DNA of 64,000 nt from Coffea arabica (lineage: Eukaryota; Streptophyta; Magnoliopsida; Gentianales; Rubiaceae): the NCBI RefSeq assembly GCF_036785885.1, contig NC_092322.1:37779994-37843993 (forward strand), in the 5' to 3' direction. The position numbers and the translations under genes are program-made. This document shows, piece by piece, positions 1-10,274 of this stretch (within the stretch, counting starts at the first letter, position 1; each line of letters opens with the position of its first letter). The notes beneath the pieces were generated by a model, which did not search any database, was not told the origin of the DNA, and was given only the letters and a program-made list of their open reading frames with translations.

Positions 1-1374
1 TTTCCAGTTTTGTTCTTGCCCAAAACTCAACTTTTTCTCAACCAAATCAAGTGATTTTCGATGAAAACTTTCCACACATCCTATACAACATATCTACATC
101 AGATTCAAGGTCATTTGATCACTAAAACTTCGAATCAAAGGCTCGACAAAAACAGGGCAGAATTGGTCAGCAACCAACCGAAATTTTCCTTAACTTTCAA
201 TTTTCCAACTAATCTCACCTTGTTTACCACTTAATTAACATAAACAACACTTATAAGCATCATCTCAGCCCAATATATCCATTGTAGGATTTCGTAGAGC
301 CCACTCCAACATTTAAACTCAAACCACAGCCCCCATAATGAAGCTACAAGCTCCAAGGCCAAATCAAACCCACTAAAGCCAAGTTTAAAGGGTTGGATGA
401 TTACTACCTCTTAGATGATGAAAAACCAGAAATTTTGGGTCACCAAAAGCTCCAAGAAACTCGGCTAGAAGACCTCCTCCACCAAGCCAAGATGAATCTC
501 CAAGTGTTTGTGAATTTGTGTGAGAAATTTGGAGTGAAATGGTGAGAAGATTGGAAGTGAAATGGAGTGAAACTTCCTCCTTCTTCCTTGCTAAATGTTT
601 CAGCCAGCCTTGAGTGAAGAGAGAGAGAGAAAAATCTGATGGCTAAAGCTTCTCTTGGAAGCTTGATAAAACTTGGGGCCAAAGTTTGGTGAAAGTCAAC
701 TATCAATAGTAATCACGCGCACGTGTTTCGAGTCCGTTTGTCTCGGGTTTGTTTCACTTGTGCACTAAACCTCTAATGCACTTCCTTAAACATTATAATT
801 ATTCAGTCTTAGTAGTCTAGAATAAGTTTCTTAAATCTCCACTTAGCCGTTCCGGCTCGATATACATGAAATTTCAATTCGCACGCAATAAGGCGAAATT
901 TACGAGAAATTCATATAACGATTACATAATTAACTACTACTAATGTAATTAATTATGAAATAACCATTTTAGAAATAAAACATGAGTCCTCACAAATATT
1001 AATTCCTTAAATCTCCAATTTGTCGCGCAGTATGACTTTCGAGAAACTATCGATGCGCATACAGTAAAAGCTTTATTGAAGTTAATCACATCTAATCCCT
1101 CAATTAAATTTCTTAATCTACTAGTAATCATTCTTAATCCTCCAAGATTTTTGCACTCTCGAATCGATTATTGCATTAAAAAACGTGTATTCACTATTTC
1201 TTACTAAACGAGTCTCCGAAAAATTAAATTTGCTAACGGAACGTTTTAAAAATATAAGCGAGACATTATTCCATGTAAATGAATTTAAAATGGTTGAAAT
1301 AAATTATTCAGAGAAAACGGATGAATAAATATTTAAATATAGAATTATAAGTGAGAAAAATTCGGGTCCTCACA
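1..1374 (-). mobile_element. 5' end of a long LTR (gypsy family copy A), truncated by window edge
   Basis: Read on the minus strand, this begins TGTGAGGACCCGAATTTT at 1374, close to the starts of copies C (TGTGAGGACTCG) and element D (TGTGAGAACC). Further in, around 60-115, the minus strand matches copy C near 17735-17800: both carry GATGTAGAT followed by GTGTGGAAAGTTTTCA. It is therefore the 5' part of a family LTR whose rest lies outside the window. It is inserted in copia gag coding sequence, because gag reading starts directly at 1375. Only one side is visible, so the target duplication (GAGAA would be expected) cannot be checked. The open frames here are short and unsupported. Whether it is a solo LTR or part of a whole element is unknown. 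Confidence 0.75.
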
Positions 1375-2150
1375 GAGAATGTGCAGTCTTCTTTGTTGGA
1401 TCATAAAAAACAAAGGAAGGCAAATCAGGATTTGACACAAAAAGTTGCGGTAATTGCTCGAGGTGAGAATAAAAGAGGAAAACAGTTTGGCGATGAATCT
1501 ACGGTAGGTAGTTCAAAGGCCAAGAGAAAGGGTGGAATCCAGTGCTTTGGTTGTCATGAGTTTGACCATATCAAAAGATATTGCCCTTATCAATAGAAAA
1601 ATGATGAGAATAACTATGATGGTGTTGCTAGATATGTATCGGGTGGAGATATTCTCACAATCTCCAAAGGTAATAATACTTCTTCTGGTGATGGTTGGAT
1701 TTTAGATTCTGAATGTGTTTCACATGTTTGCTCTAGATTAGACTATTTTGATACTCTACAAAGAAAGAAGGCAGGTTTTGTGTCCTTAAGTGATGGATCT
1801 ACTTGTCAAGTCAAAGGTGTTGGAGTGGTGACAATCAAAATGTTGAATTGAGAGATTCGTTCTTTGGCTGGTGTGGCTTATGTCCTAAAATTACGAAGGA
1901 ATCTAATTTTTTTGAGTCAGTTAGACTCCAAGGGTTACCATTTTTCCGCTGCAGGTGGAGTCTTGAAAATTACACATGATGAGACGGTCTTGTTGATGGG
2001 GAAGAAGTATGGTAATTTGTACCATTTGAATACCTCGATGGATTGGGAGCAGAAGGGGATCCAGGAATGCTCTCAAATTACAAATGGTGATGAGAGAAAA
2101 AGTCCTGTTATGGGAAAAGGTGCGAGTCAACTAGATGTTGGACTCGATTA
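1375..2150 (+). pseudogene. Ty1/copia gag-pol remnant (zinc knuckle, protease, gag-pre-integrase)
   Basis: One reading frame shows the gag C-terminus with a CCHC knuckle (CFGCHEFDHIKRYC, around 1541-1582). It continues into the aspartic-protease region (GWILDSECVSHVCSRLDYF, around 1692-1750) and the gag-pre-integrase segment (NLIFLSQLDSKGYHF, then GNLYHLNTS). In copia proteases this stretch normally reads D-S-G; here the glycine is glutamate, so the active-site triad is lost. The frame is broken by TAG at 1594-1596 and TGA at 1849-1851. Integrase, reverse transcriptase and RNase H are absent: within about 150 bases the sequence passes to the LTR. The 5' part was displaced by LTR copy A. This is a dead internally deleted copia element (family knowledge: nucleocapsid plus polyprotein processing). 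Confidence 0.8.
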
Positions 2151-2309
2151 GCTACACATGTTCATTTGCCGATTAAATCAACTGAAAACAACACCGTCTT
2201 GATTCGGGTGTGTAGCTAGGCATCAAGGTATTTGGTGAAAAAAGGCAAATGAAATTTTTTGGATGGTTTGCTGTATTTGCTAAAAGAAATATTCGCCAAA
2301 TTTGAGATT

Positions 2310-2815
2310 TGTTAGAAAATTGACTTAATTTTTTTAGTCAAAATCCCTATTTGGTGTGGGAAGTAACTAATTTCCTAATTGGATTTAACTACTTGAAGTA
2401 GTAGTCAAGGAAACTCCTATTTGACTTAGGATTTAGATGTTATTTCCTATTCTATATAAGTCTAAGAATTAGTATTGGATTCTAATTGTTATTTGATTTT
2501 TTGGCTAAATAATGTTCTCTATAAATAGGTAGATTGGCAAACTACAAAGACAAACAAGAAAGAAGTGAGAGTTTTTAGTGGGTAAGAGGGTTATACAAGA
2601 GTTGGGACTTGGGAATCAAGTTGTAATCTTGTAAAGTTTCTCTCTCATAGTAAGAACAAGTTTTTCTCTCCGTGGCCGTATAACTTGGTGATTAAGCCGA
2701 ACCACGTCAATTCTTGTGCGTTGCTCATCGTTCGTGCTAGATATTATTTTCTATTAAATTTTTGGTCTTTTCCTTTTCAAATAATTGGCCTGATACCCTA
2801 AAAAGTTTCACCCGA
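2310..2815 (+). repeat. LTR of the Ty1/copia remnant (right end approximate)
   Basis: Starts TGTTAGAAAATTGAC after a purine-rich GAGATT stretch, the usual place of a copia polypurine tract. It contains a TATA box (TATAAATA, 2520-2527) and downstream text typical of plant Tork/Tnt-like LTRs: GGGTTATACAAGAG, a TTGTAATCTTGTAA segment, and an ACCACGT block near the R-U5 part. It lies 3' of the gag-pol remnant in the same orientation. I cannot fix the right boundary; no clear CA end or duplication was found. Confidence 0.55.
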
Positions 2816-3749
2816 GGTTTACAAGGTAAAGCCTCCCAAGCGGTTCAAGTTTTCGCCAGGAATGGTAATTGTTTTTTCAAGCTTTGTTTTCTTTTTTTTG
2901 GAGGTGTCTGATTTTGGACTTAAGCTATCGTGCTTAATTAAATATTGTACCATATTTAATAGCCCCCTTCCCTCTCCCAGCTTCTTAAATTCCACCCTCT
3001 CCCCTACTAGAATTTTTTTTAAAAAAAAGTAATGAGCAACTTCTTGCGATTTCAGTGCTCAATGCTAGCAAATATCATGTATTATTGTTTGTGAAAGGGA
3101 AAATTTAAACAATGTACAAAAAAATTAAGAAGAGAAAATACACACAAAAGAAGCATTTTTATGGAAGAAAACTTCCAAATCCTAATAATGGGTTCTAGGA
3201 TGAAAAGCTGAAATTAATTGTTAGCTTTAATATTGCAGTCATAAACTGAATTTCTTTTGCTTTCCTTTCATTTTTGGGTTAAAATATTTAAGCTGCATTT
3301 AAGTTCAACTATTACTGCAGATATACCTTATAGTAAAAAAAACAAAATACTTTTGGTTCTCTAATTAAGATAATTGAAAGAGCTACCTCACAAGTTGGAG
3401 GGTGGGATTATTTGTTTGAAGTGTTGCTGATGCCATGAGAACCTAAACTGAATCCTTCTACAGAGGAAGAAAAGTACTTTTGTGAGGTTTAGGTTTTTAA
3501 ATATATTGTCTAACATTTGAATGTCATTGTGGTAGCTGATAAAGCAAAGTCAGGATGATGGAGGCGATGAGGTCACATAGAAAATTTCTTCAATAAATGA
3601 ACGACTTCATTCCATGTCAAAGAATTTTCCTGAGGTGGTCAAGGTTTTGAACGATTTGACACGGTTTAACTATTTAAATTTTCAGCAAAGTTCCATGACA
3701 AAGGTTTCGCAAATATTTTCCTTTTCTCTTAATGTTCTTTTTTCCCAAG
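2816..3749. other. Gene-less stretch; probable intron or 5' region of the following gene
   Basis: No coding exon or repeat was recognised. The end (TTTTTTCCCAAG) is a convincing polypyrimidine tract and splice acceptor for the exon at 3750. Earlier exons may be hidden here, but none could be supported. Confidence 0.4.
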
Positions 3750-4770
3750 GCACTGAAGGCTGAACCTCAATGTTGGTATTGCTATATACAGACTTCTCCC
3801 AGTGCAGCAGGAAAGCTTGAAAAGTGGCTTTCGTCTCCACCTGTCAAGGCTACTGAAAATTCTTTGACGTGCTCAGATAGGGTTAGCTTGAGAAAGCATA
3901 CACGAAGACACATTGTGTGTAAGGTTGAAAATCTTGCAAACAGAAATAGTAAGAATAATTCTGAAAAGGTTTGTAGTCGAAGTCCCTTTAAGACTCCGCC
4001 ATCCCTGTCCTATTGCCATGATAAGGTGATAATTCTTCATTTTGCAAGATTAACTTGACTAACTCTAGAAAATTTATTTATCTAACAATTTATGCCATAA
4101 ATTAAATGCAGCCTCATAATGGAGTCATTATTCATGGAGAACCTGATCAACACAATTCAAGGCCACATAAAAAGGTTGTAAGACTACCTTGCATTTGATT
4201 TGACAAAGCTATCATCTTGTTCCTAAATGTTCATCCATAAGTTTCAAATACTGCTATGGAGAATTACATGATTTGAGTTGCTCATTGTGCCAATCTCTTT
4301 TATTTATGGTTTCGGGCACTGATTGAACTATTGGATGAAGTAGAGGACGTAATTTCTATTGAAGAATCAGTATGTGATAAAACAAAAGCGTGGTTTGATA
4401 TAGGTAGATCCATTAATGAGCTAGATTTCATTGTAGAACAACAGTTAATAAACTCAAAAGAACTAGTCACGAAGGAACCTTCAAACAATTATTTTCTTGT
4501 ATTGGAGGTACGGAACAATATTTTTCTATTCAGCTAGACACATGATGGTTTATTGACATTTCCCCCATTGCTGCAGGTTTTTGAGAAGCATGGAAATATT
4601 GATTCTTCTGGTTTACGGAATTCTTTTAAGGTTCAATTTACTTAAATATAGAAAATTAAAAGGTTTGATATAAATGCTCATTTTAAAAGCTTAAACTCTG
4701 CCTTCTAGATTATGCGGGTACTGAATGAGCAAAATGGAGAAGAGAAGGCAGTGCATTTATGGGATGAATG
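3750..4770 (+). pseudogene. Unrecognised spliced gene, five exons (probably decayed)
   Basis: Five consecutive exons follow from splice sites and frame: 3750-4025, 4112-4174, 4316-4507, 4577-4630 and 4709-4770. The first four are exact codon multiples joined in phase 0. The first exon encodes a basic, cysteine-containing segment (KAEPQCWYCY, later SDRVSLRKHTRRH). The third is acidic (ELLDEVEDVISIEESVCDK). No domain was recognised and I assign no function. Lesions: the third exon should be preceded by CAG, but the sequence is TTTCGG, so its acceptor AG appears lost. The last exon ends in phase 2 (GAATG before GTAAGC), and the next candidate exon, at 14539 beyond LINE-1, does not continue in frame. 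The LINE sits 13 bases past the first intron bases. An active gene with unusual splicing is possible but less likely. Confidence 0.5.
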
Positions 4771-5676
4771 GTAAGCAAATCTAGAGCCTTCTCTTTATGA
4801 GTTGACTAGTATCAAAAATAGACTCTCCAAAGTGAGAGCTTCTCTCTCTAGAATTGAGAGCATCCCCTCCTCAGTGTAGGAGCAAAACTTTCTACACCCT
4901 TTTCGCACCACTTTCCACTTCCGTACCAGAGCCCGCTTATCTTTCAAAACTTTTCAAACTTCAAGATCACAGCTTGTAAAACGCATCTGGCCTAAAATTG
5001 GGGATACTATTGCAAGATCTATGCTGAGACCATCAAGGAAGAGAGTAAGCTTCGAAGAAGATCCAGCTTACTAATGGTCCAGTAGCTCTCGTATTCGCAT
5101 TTCTTTTGCTCTGTCTTCATTCTTCTTTGACAACCTTGTTTTTTCTTTACTCATTTTTGCTTGGTCTCCACTTGACAAAGGGTAGAAGTAAGCTCATGTG
5201 CTCTGCATCCGAACTGTGAAAATCCAGATTTCCAGCTTAGGAAAAAGAGTGGTTTTTTCCTTGCTTTCTGCTTTTAGTTTTTACTTTTTTTTCTCACATT
5301 TTTCTTGTTATGCTTTGGCCTATCTCATGTAGACTCAGGTGAAAGGGTCGTTTGTTCATCCTGAGATAGTACTGGGAACACTGTAGGGTTGTGAGGAAGA
5401 TGGAGGAAGCTCTAGCAAATGTTTTACAAAGATTTGATCTATCAGAAAAGGAAATGGGTGGAATAGACTTGAGCAATGATGATATAGAACAGAGTGTGCA
5501 GGATTGTAGAGGAAGCTTAGTAGGCAGAATCATGGGAGATAAGATAACCAACTTCACTGGGGTAAAAAACTTTACCAACCACGTTTGGGGTTATCCCAGA
5601 AACTTAAGAGTTACTGAGATAGGTCCAAACGTGTTTCAATTTCAGTTTGAAAGGGAGGAGGATCGGGAAAAAGTTC

Positions 5677-8600
5677 TGTAACATCCCGAATATTAGGAGG
5701 TTGTTTGTGAAGAAAATATTAAAGTATATTTCTTCGGGTTTGATTTAAAACCTTATTTTATTTTAAAAGACTAGAAACCCTAATATTTTAGTCAAAAACC
5801 CTAGTTTACTTGTGACTAACCGGTTCTCTTAAATCTCTCACATTTTGATTGAAACCCTAAATTTAATCATTGGAATTGGAAAATTCCTCACGTTTTCTTA
5901 AAAATTTCCTTTTATTTGAAAATTATTATTTATTAAAGCCCTACTACCCAATTGTTCAACAATAAGTGCAGATGAACCTGGAAAATAGGGTTTTACACTT
6001 CGGTTTCAAGATTTGAGCAAAATTAGGGTTTTCGCGATTTTCCGCCGGATGAATTTTCGGTACGGAGCAAGGACCAAATTGGGTGATTAAAAGTGACTTT
6101 TAAGTGAGAAATAATATGTGAGTAGTAGCAATGATATAAGGTTAGTGAATGGGAAGTAAAAACCCTAGTACGTGAGTTTTAAGAAAAACGGCGCGAACCG
6201 GCGGGTCCCGCGCACTACCGTTTGAACGCACCGCTTGACCACCATTTTTCTTACCAAACAAGCTTATTGACTTTTGCACAAAATATCTTCCTAATTTGCA
6301 GCTGGTTTGACCGAAATTATAAGGCTAGAAATGTAAGGGAAGAAAGAGAAAAATTTGTGGACAAGATTAGTCCAAGTGTTGGCCAAAAATTGTGGACACA
6401 ATTAGCCTTAATCTTCTTACTTCCTTATAAGACAAGTTAAGCTCCATTTCCTTCATTTTTTTTGCTCCATAACCGAAATAAGAGAGAGAGGGAAAGACCA
6501 AGAGAAAAACTTCTTCATTTCTTCTTGATTCAAGCTACAAAGTGAGAAATCCAAAGAACTAAACCGATTAATCTTGTTCTTGAGTGGTTAGTTAGTGTTT
6601 GGTGGTGAAAGTTTGGAAAGGGAAGGCTTGGGCTGCTCTTTGTAATCTCTATTCAAGGTAAGAGAGCTTATCTCTCTAAGTTTTACTTTCAATTTTGTTA
6701 AATTAAGTTTAGTAGTTTGATTATAGTGGTGGAATCATGGATGATTAGCATGTTTTAGAGGTTTTTCCCCAATTTATTTGATGAACTAGGGCTTATGGAA
6801 ATTCTGCCCAAATTGTTGTAAGATGCTTATATGTTGCAATTGAGGTTTCATAAGGTGTTGTGGGAGTGATTAGACCAAGAAATTAAGGAAAGTTCCACTA
6901 AAAACTAAAGATTTCAGATTTCTGGAAATTCTTGCTTACATTCTGTCCGAATTTTTATCTGTATGTTAGAGGCCGAATTGGCCTTAGGTCAAAGAAGAAA
7001 AGTTGTATATAATGACATTTTGTAGGTGACTGTAAAATTTCAGCTCAATCGGAGCAACGTAGGATGTGAAAAGTCCAAAATACCCTTACTGTTTTAAGTA
7101 TTTTCCAGCAGTCCGTTTCTTCAGTTCAGTCCAGTTTATCACGATTTTTGACCAGGATCCATTCTGATTTAGCTCTGGGCCAAAACATGAAAGTTGTAGT
7201 GTTCTGAAGTAGCTTTAAAATCCCTCTAAGAAAACTTGAATTGGACTCTTGTACACTGAGTTATGTCCATTACAGTGTAATGCGTTTAAACAGCCGACGA
7301 ATTGATTTCTGGTTTAGTAATTTGAGAATTTGACCAAGTTACATTAGAAACTGGACTAAGTGACCTTCATGAACATTGTAGCTCTGTGTTTTAGCTTCGA
7401 AACGGCATAGGTTACGCCTCAATTCGATAAGCGTAGCCTCAGATATGTTATTTCCGCATTCGTACGTCAAATCTGTCTTGTGCTAAGTTGAATTTCTGCA
7501 CTTGTAATTGTTGTGAATATTGTTTTATGATATTGTGAGCCTATGGAACGGCTCTTGGCTTGAATTGTTGACATATGTGAGGTTGGGTTGTGGTTGAGAA
7601 AAATAATGAAGCCTAAATGGCTGGAAAATTAGGTAAACACAAAGGGCATGCTGCCCAAATTTACGCTCGAAGACTAGAGAACTACTTGCAACTTGAGTAA
7701 GGGTTAAGAGTGATGACTGCTTGAACCATCTAGGGTACTTGAGTATTCTTGTTCCGAGGTATATAAGGAAGGACTTGGCCGAGGTTGTACCCTTGAGAAA
7801 TGAAATAATGACTATTTGGAATATGTTTCTCTTGTACTTTCGACTCGCATGGCATTTTCAAGTATAAATGTTACAAAGTTTTACCGTTTAAAAAGCGAGC
7901 AAGTGTTTCACGACTACTATCCGAGCGAATTTCAATTTCTTGATTTTATTGAACGAAACGTCTAAGTTTCGAATCTTAATCATGTTTCAAAGTTCTCAAA
8001 CTGAATTTTATCGCAGATTTGGACTCCGAACCCGGAGTATAACCTGAAAGTGACCAGTAAAGGCACTATATCTTTTGGTGAGTGCTTTCAAATACCGAAT
8101 TGCACTAGATACTTGAACTTGATACGTGACCAATATGAGTACACGTTATATACGTGAATTGTAAGGGCAAGAGTGTACTTTATCGCACTTGCCCTTACGT
8201 GATATACTTGTTTATTGTTGCAATTGACTTGATATACTTGTTTATGATGCGCGCACTTCCTGGAATTCCAGAAACTCTGTGGCAAGTTACTCTAGTCGAG
8301 CCGGCAAGGGCTTGGTCGATTGGGTAACGAACCCTGGGTCTCTTGTATTGTCGAGTGGAGTGATATCTCCTCGACTAATCGGTATACTCGAGCATTACCA
8401 CCCGTGTTCTTGAGGATTTTGGGCCCAGCTGGGGGTTGAACGGTGGACGGAGAGTCGTTTAAGTGGTGTTCTACTGGATTGGTTACTTACTTGAAAGTTG
8501 ACGGAGTGTCAACTGTTACTTGATCAAGCTCTGGAGATGCAATGGGAATTTGGCTCCTGAGAGCCTTCCGTATCCTTATACTTGAAAATGATTATTGCTT

Positions 8601-9102
8601 ATCGGATTGATGTTTCTTTTGAAAACCAAAAGCATTTTACACTAGTTCATTTGGAAATTTGCTACTTGAAGTGTTGGTGTTCACCTTCCTGAACTTGTTA
8701 AGCTCGCTATCTTTTGCTACTTTTAATATGGTCAGTTTGTTATTTGGAACCTCACTGGGCTTTCAGCTCATTCCACTCCATTTGTTTTCCTTTCAGGGGT
8801 ACGAGCGAGGTGTGAGATATGTAAAGTCTAGCATAGACTAGTTGTTTGATTTTGGCTTATACTCGCGCTGTCACTCGAATAGAATGTTTTGTATCTGGAT
8901 TGTATATACTTTGAACCAGTTTGGGTATATTGAGGTTTTGTATCTTGATTTCGCATCAATGTAAATTATAAGCTGGAATTGCGACGTTATTTATGGTCTA
9001 TGGATGTTTGCATGTGATACGAGTGAGTGAGTCCTGGCGAGAGTTGGGCAGGCGGCCCGCCGAACCCTTTGGTACGCCTTAGGGGGAGGTGGGGTCGTCA
9101 CA
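5677..9102 (+). mobile_element. Solo LTR, long-LTR gypsy family copy B
   Basis: Begins TGTAACATCCCG and ends GGGGTCGTCACA, canonical TG...CA ends, flanked by a 5-bp duplication AGTTC (5672-5676 and 9103-9107). Removing the insert and one duplication restores the LINE ORF1 frame. The last 80 bases (GAGTCCTGGCGAGAGTTGGG, then a GGCGGCCCGCC block and AGGGGGAGGTGGGG) match the ends of copy C and both LTRs of element D. No primer-binding site, polypurine tract or gag-pol sequence was seen in its 3426 bp, so it is best read as a solo LTR left by LTR-LTR recombination. It is shorter than the 5.9-kb LTRs of element D and clearly diverged from them. Confidence 0.85.
8161..8198 (+). other. Stem-loop in LTR copy B conserved across the family
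   Basis: GTAAGGGCAAG at 8161-8171 is exactly complementary to CTTGCCCTTAC at 8188-8198, with GTG/CAC extending the stem inward. The core GTGTACTTTATCGCACT (8173-8189) is found exactly in both LTRs of element D, and in diverged form (GTGTGCGTTACCGCACT) in copy C, at a similar distance (about 0.9-1.1 kb) from the LTR 3' end. The role is unknown; an RNA structure in the R/U5 leader is one possibility. Confidence 0.6.
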
Positions 9103-10274
9103 AGTTCTGGCAGGAGGCCCTTGGATTTTAGACAATCAGGTGCTCGTTATTAGAGATTGGTGTGTAGGATTTGAAAAAAAAAAGTTGAGAGGTTTAGATT
9201 TGCCAGTTTCTGGATCCAAGTCTGGAACCTACCGGTACATTGGATGAGTAATGCAGCAGGAAAGAAAATAGGGGGTGTGTTCAAAAAGGTGAGGGAGGTC
9301 CTCTTACCACCTGGGGGTGGAAAGGAGGGGAGACATATGAAAATATATGTTGAGATAGATTTGTTACAGCCACTTGTTAGAAGGATAGCAGTAAAGCTTA
9401 ATGAAGAGATGGTTTGGATTGAATTTAAGTACGAACGATGTCTAGATTTTTTTACAAGTGTGATATCATAGGACATGGAGACAAAAACTGCAGGATGGAA
9501 ATGAGGACCAACCAATCTCACAGGGAAGCACAATTTGGACCATGGATGAGAGTAGGAAATATAATGGTGTCACCACTCAGGGGTGAATATGGAAAAGAGT
9601 TAAATCTAAAGGGGCAATCGAAATTACCAGAGGGGGCAGGTTTTGGGGGAAAGGGGGATAGGATAGGGGAGAGATTGGTACAGAAAGAGATAATGAGACA
9701 AAGAGAAGAGAGAAGGGGAGGGATATGAGGAAACTTGCAGGCAAGAGGAAGGTAGGGGAAGGGCATTAGTAATAAGTGACAAGGTAGAGAGGGTGAGGGA
9801 GCCAAGGATAACCGAGGAGAGGAAGGGAGATCAGGATAAGGGAAAAAGAATACAAGTACAGGAGGAGAAGGATATGATAAGGGAGGTGGAGGGTCACATG
9901 GAGTTTGAAATGCAGATAGGTGAGTTTGGACATGAATCTATGGAATGGCCAGCGAATAAGAAGAACTCACAGAAGGCAGGTATAGGGGAAAGCCAGGAAC
10001 ATATGATGCAGGAAATTTCTATGAAGATGGAAGACAAATAGAAGCTTCAAAGAGGTTTCCATAGGATCAAAAGAGCCCCACTGAGAGAGATTAAAGAGAA
10101 CATTCAGATGGGGGATCGAGGAAAAAGGAAGAAGCCTATAGTAAATGAGGAGGGTGAGATAATGGAGGAGGATGGAGGGGACAAAGAATTGCAGAAACAA
10201 TGGAGAAGGAAAAGTCAGAAAATAACTAAAATAAGGGAACTAGAGGCAATCCCATCAAAGCCTCCACAGTGTAA

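Larger units (their letters stand above)
5400..10040 (+). pseudogene. LINE-1 ORF1 (DUF4283-like RNA-binding protein), split by LTR copy B
   Basis: ATG at 5400 opens MEEALANVLQRFDLSEKEM, matching ORF1 of LINE-2 (MEDAIARAFQKFELSETE). The frame runs to the LTR insertion at 5677 and resumes at 9103 with GGPWILDNQVLV, the same motif LINE-2 has (GGPWIMDNQVLT). A long A run near 9170-9183 shifts the frame; WIQVWNLPVHWMS then follows as expected. A second shift at the T run near 9447 separates ERCLDF from the CCHC knuckle (KCDIIGHGDKNC). The tail to about 10040 is lysine/glutamate-rich and low complexity. In plant L1 elements ORF1 is an RNA-binding chaperone that forms the ribonucleoprotein with ORF2. 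This copy is non-functional. Confidence 0.85.

Noticed and set aside
5677..9102. Copy B considered as a complete retrotransposon
   Set aside because: No internal LTR repeat, primer site, polypurine tract or coding motif; single LTR with target duplication fits better.
9518..9805. Minus-strand proline/serine-rich frame
   Set aside because: Antisense of the low-complexity purine-rich tail of LINE-1 ORF1.
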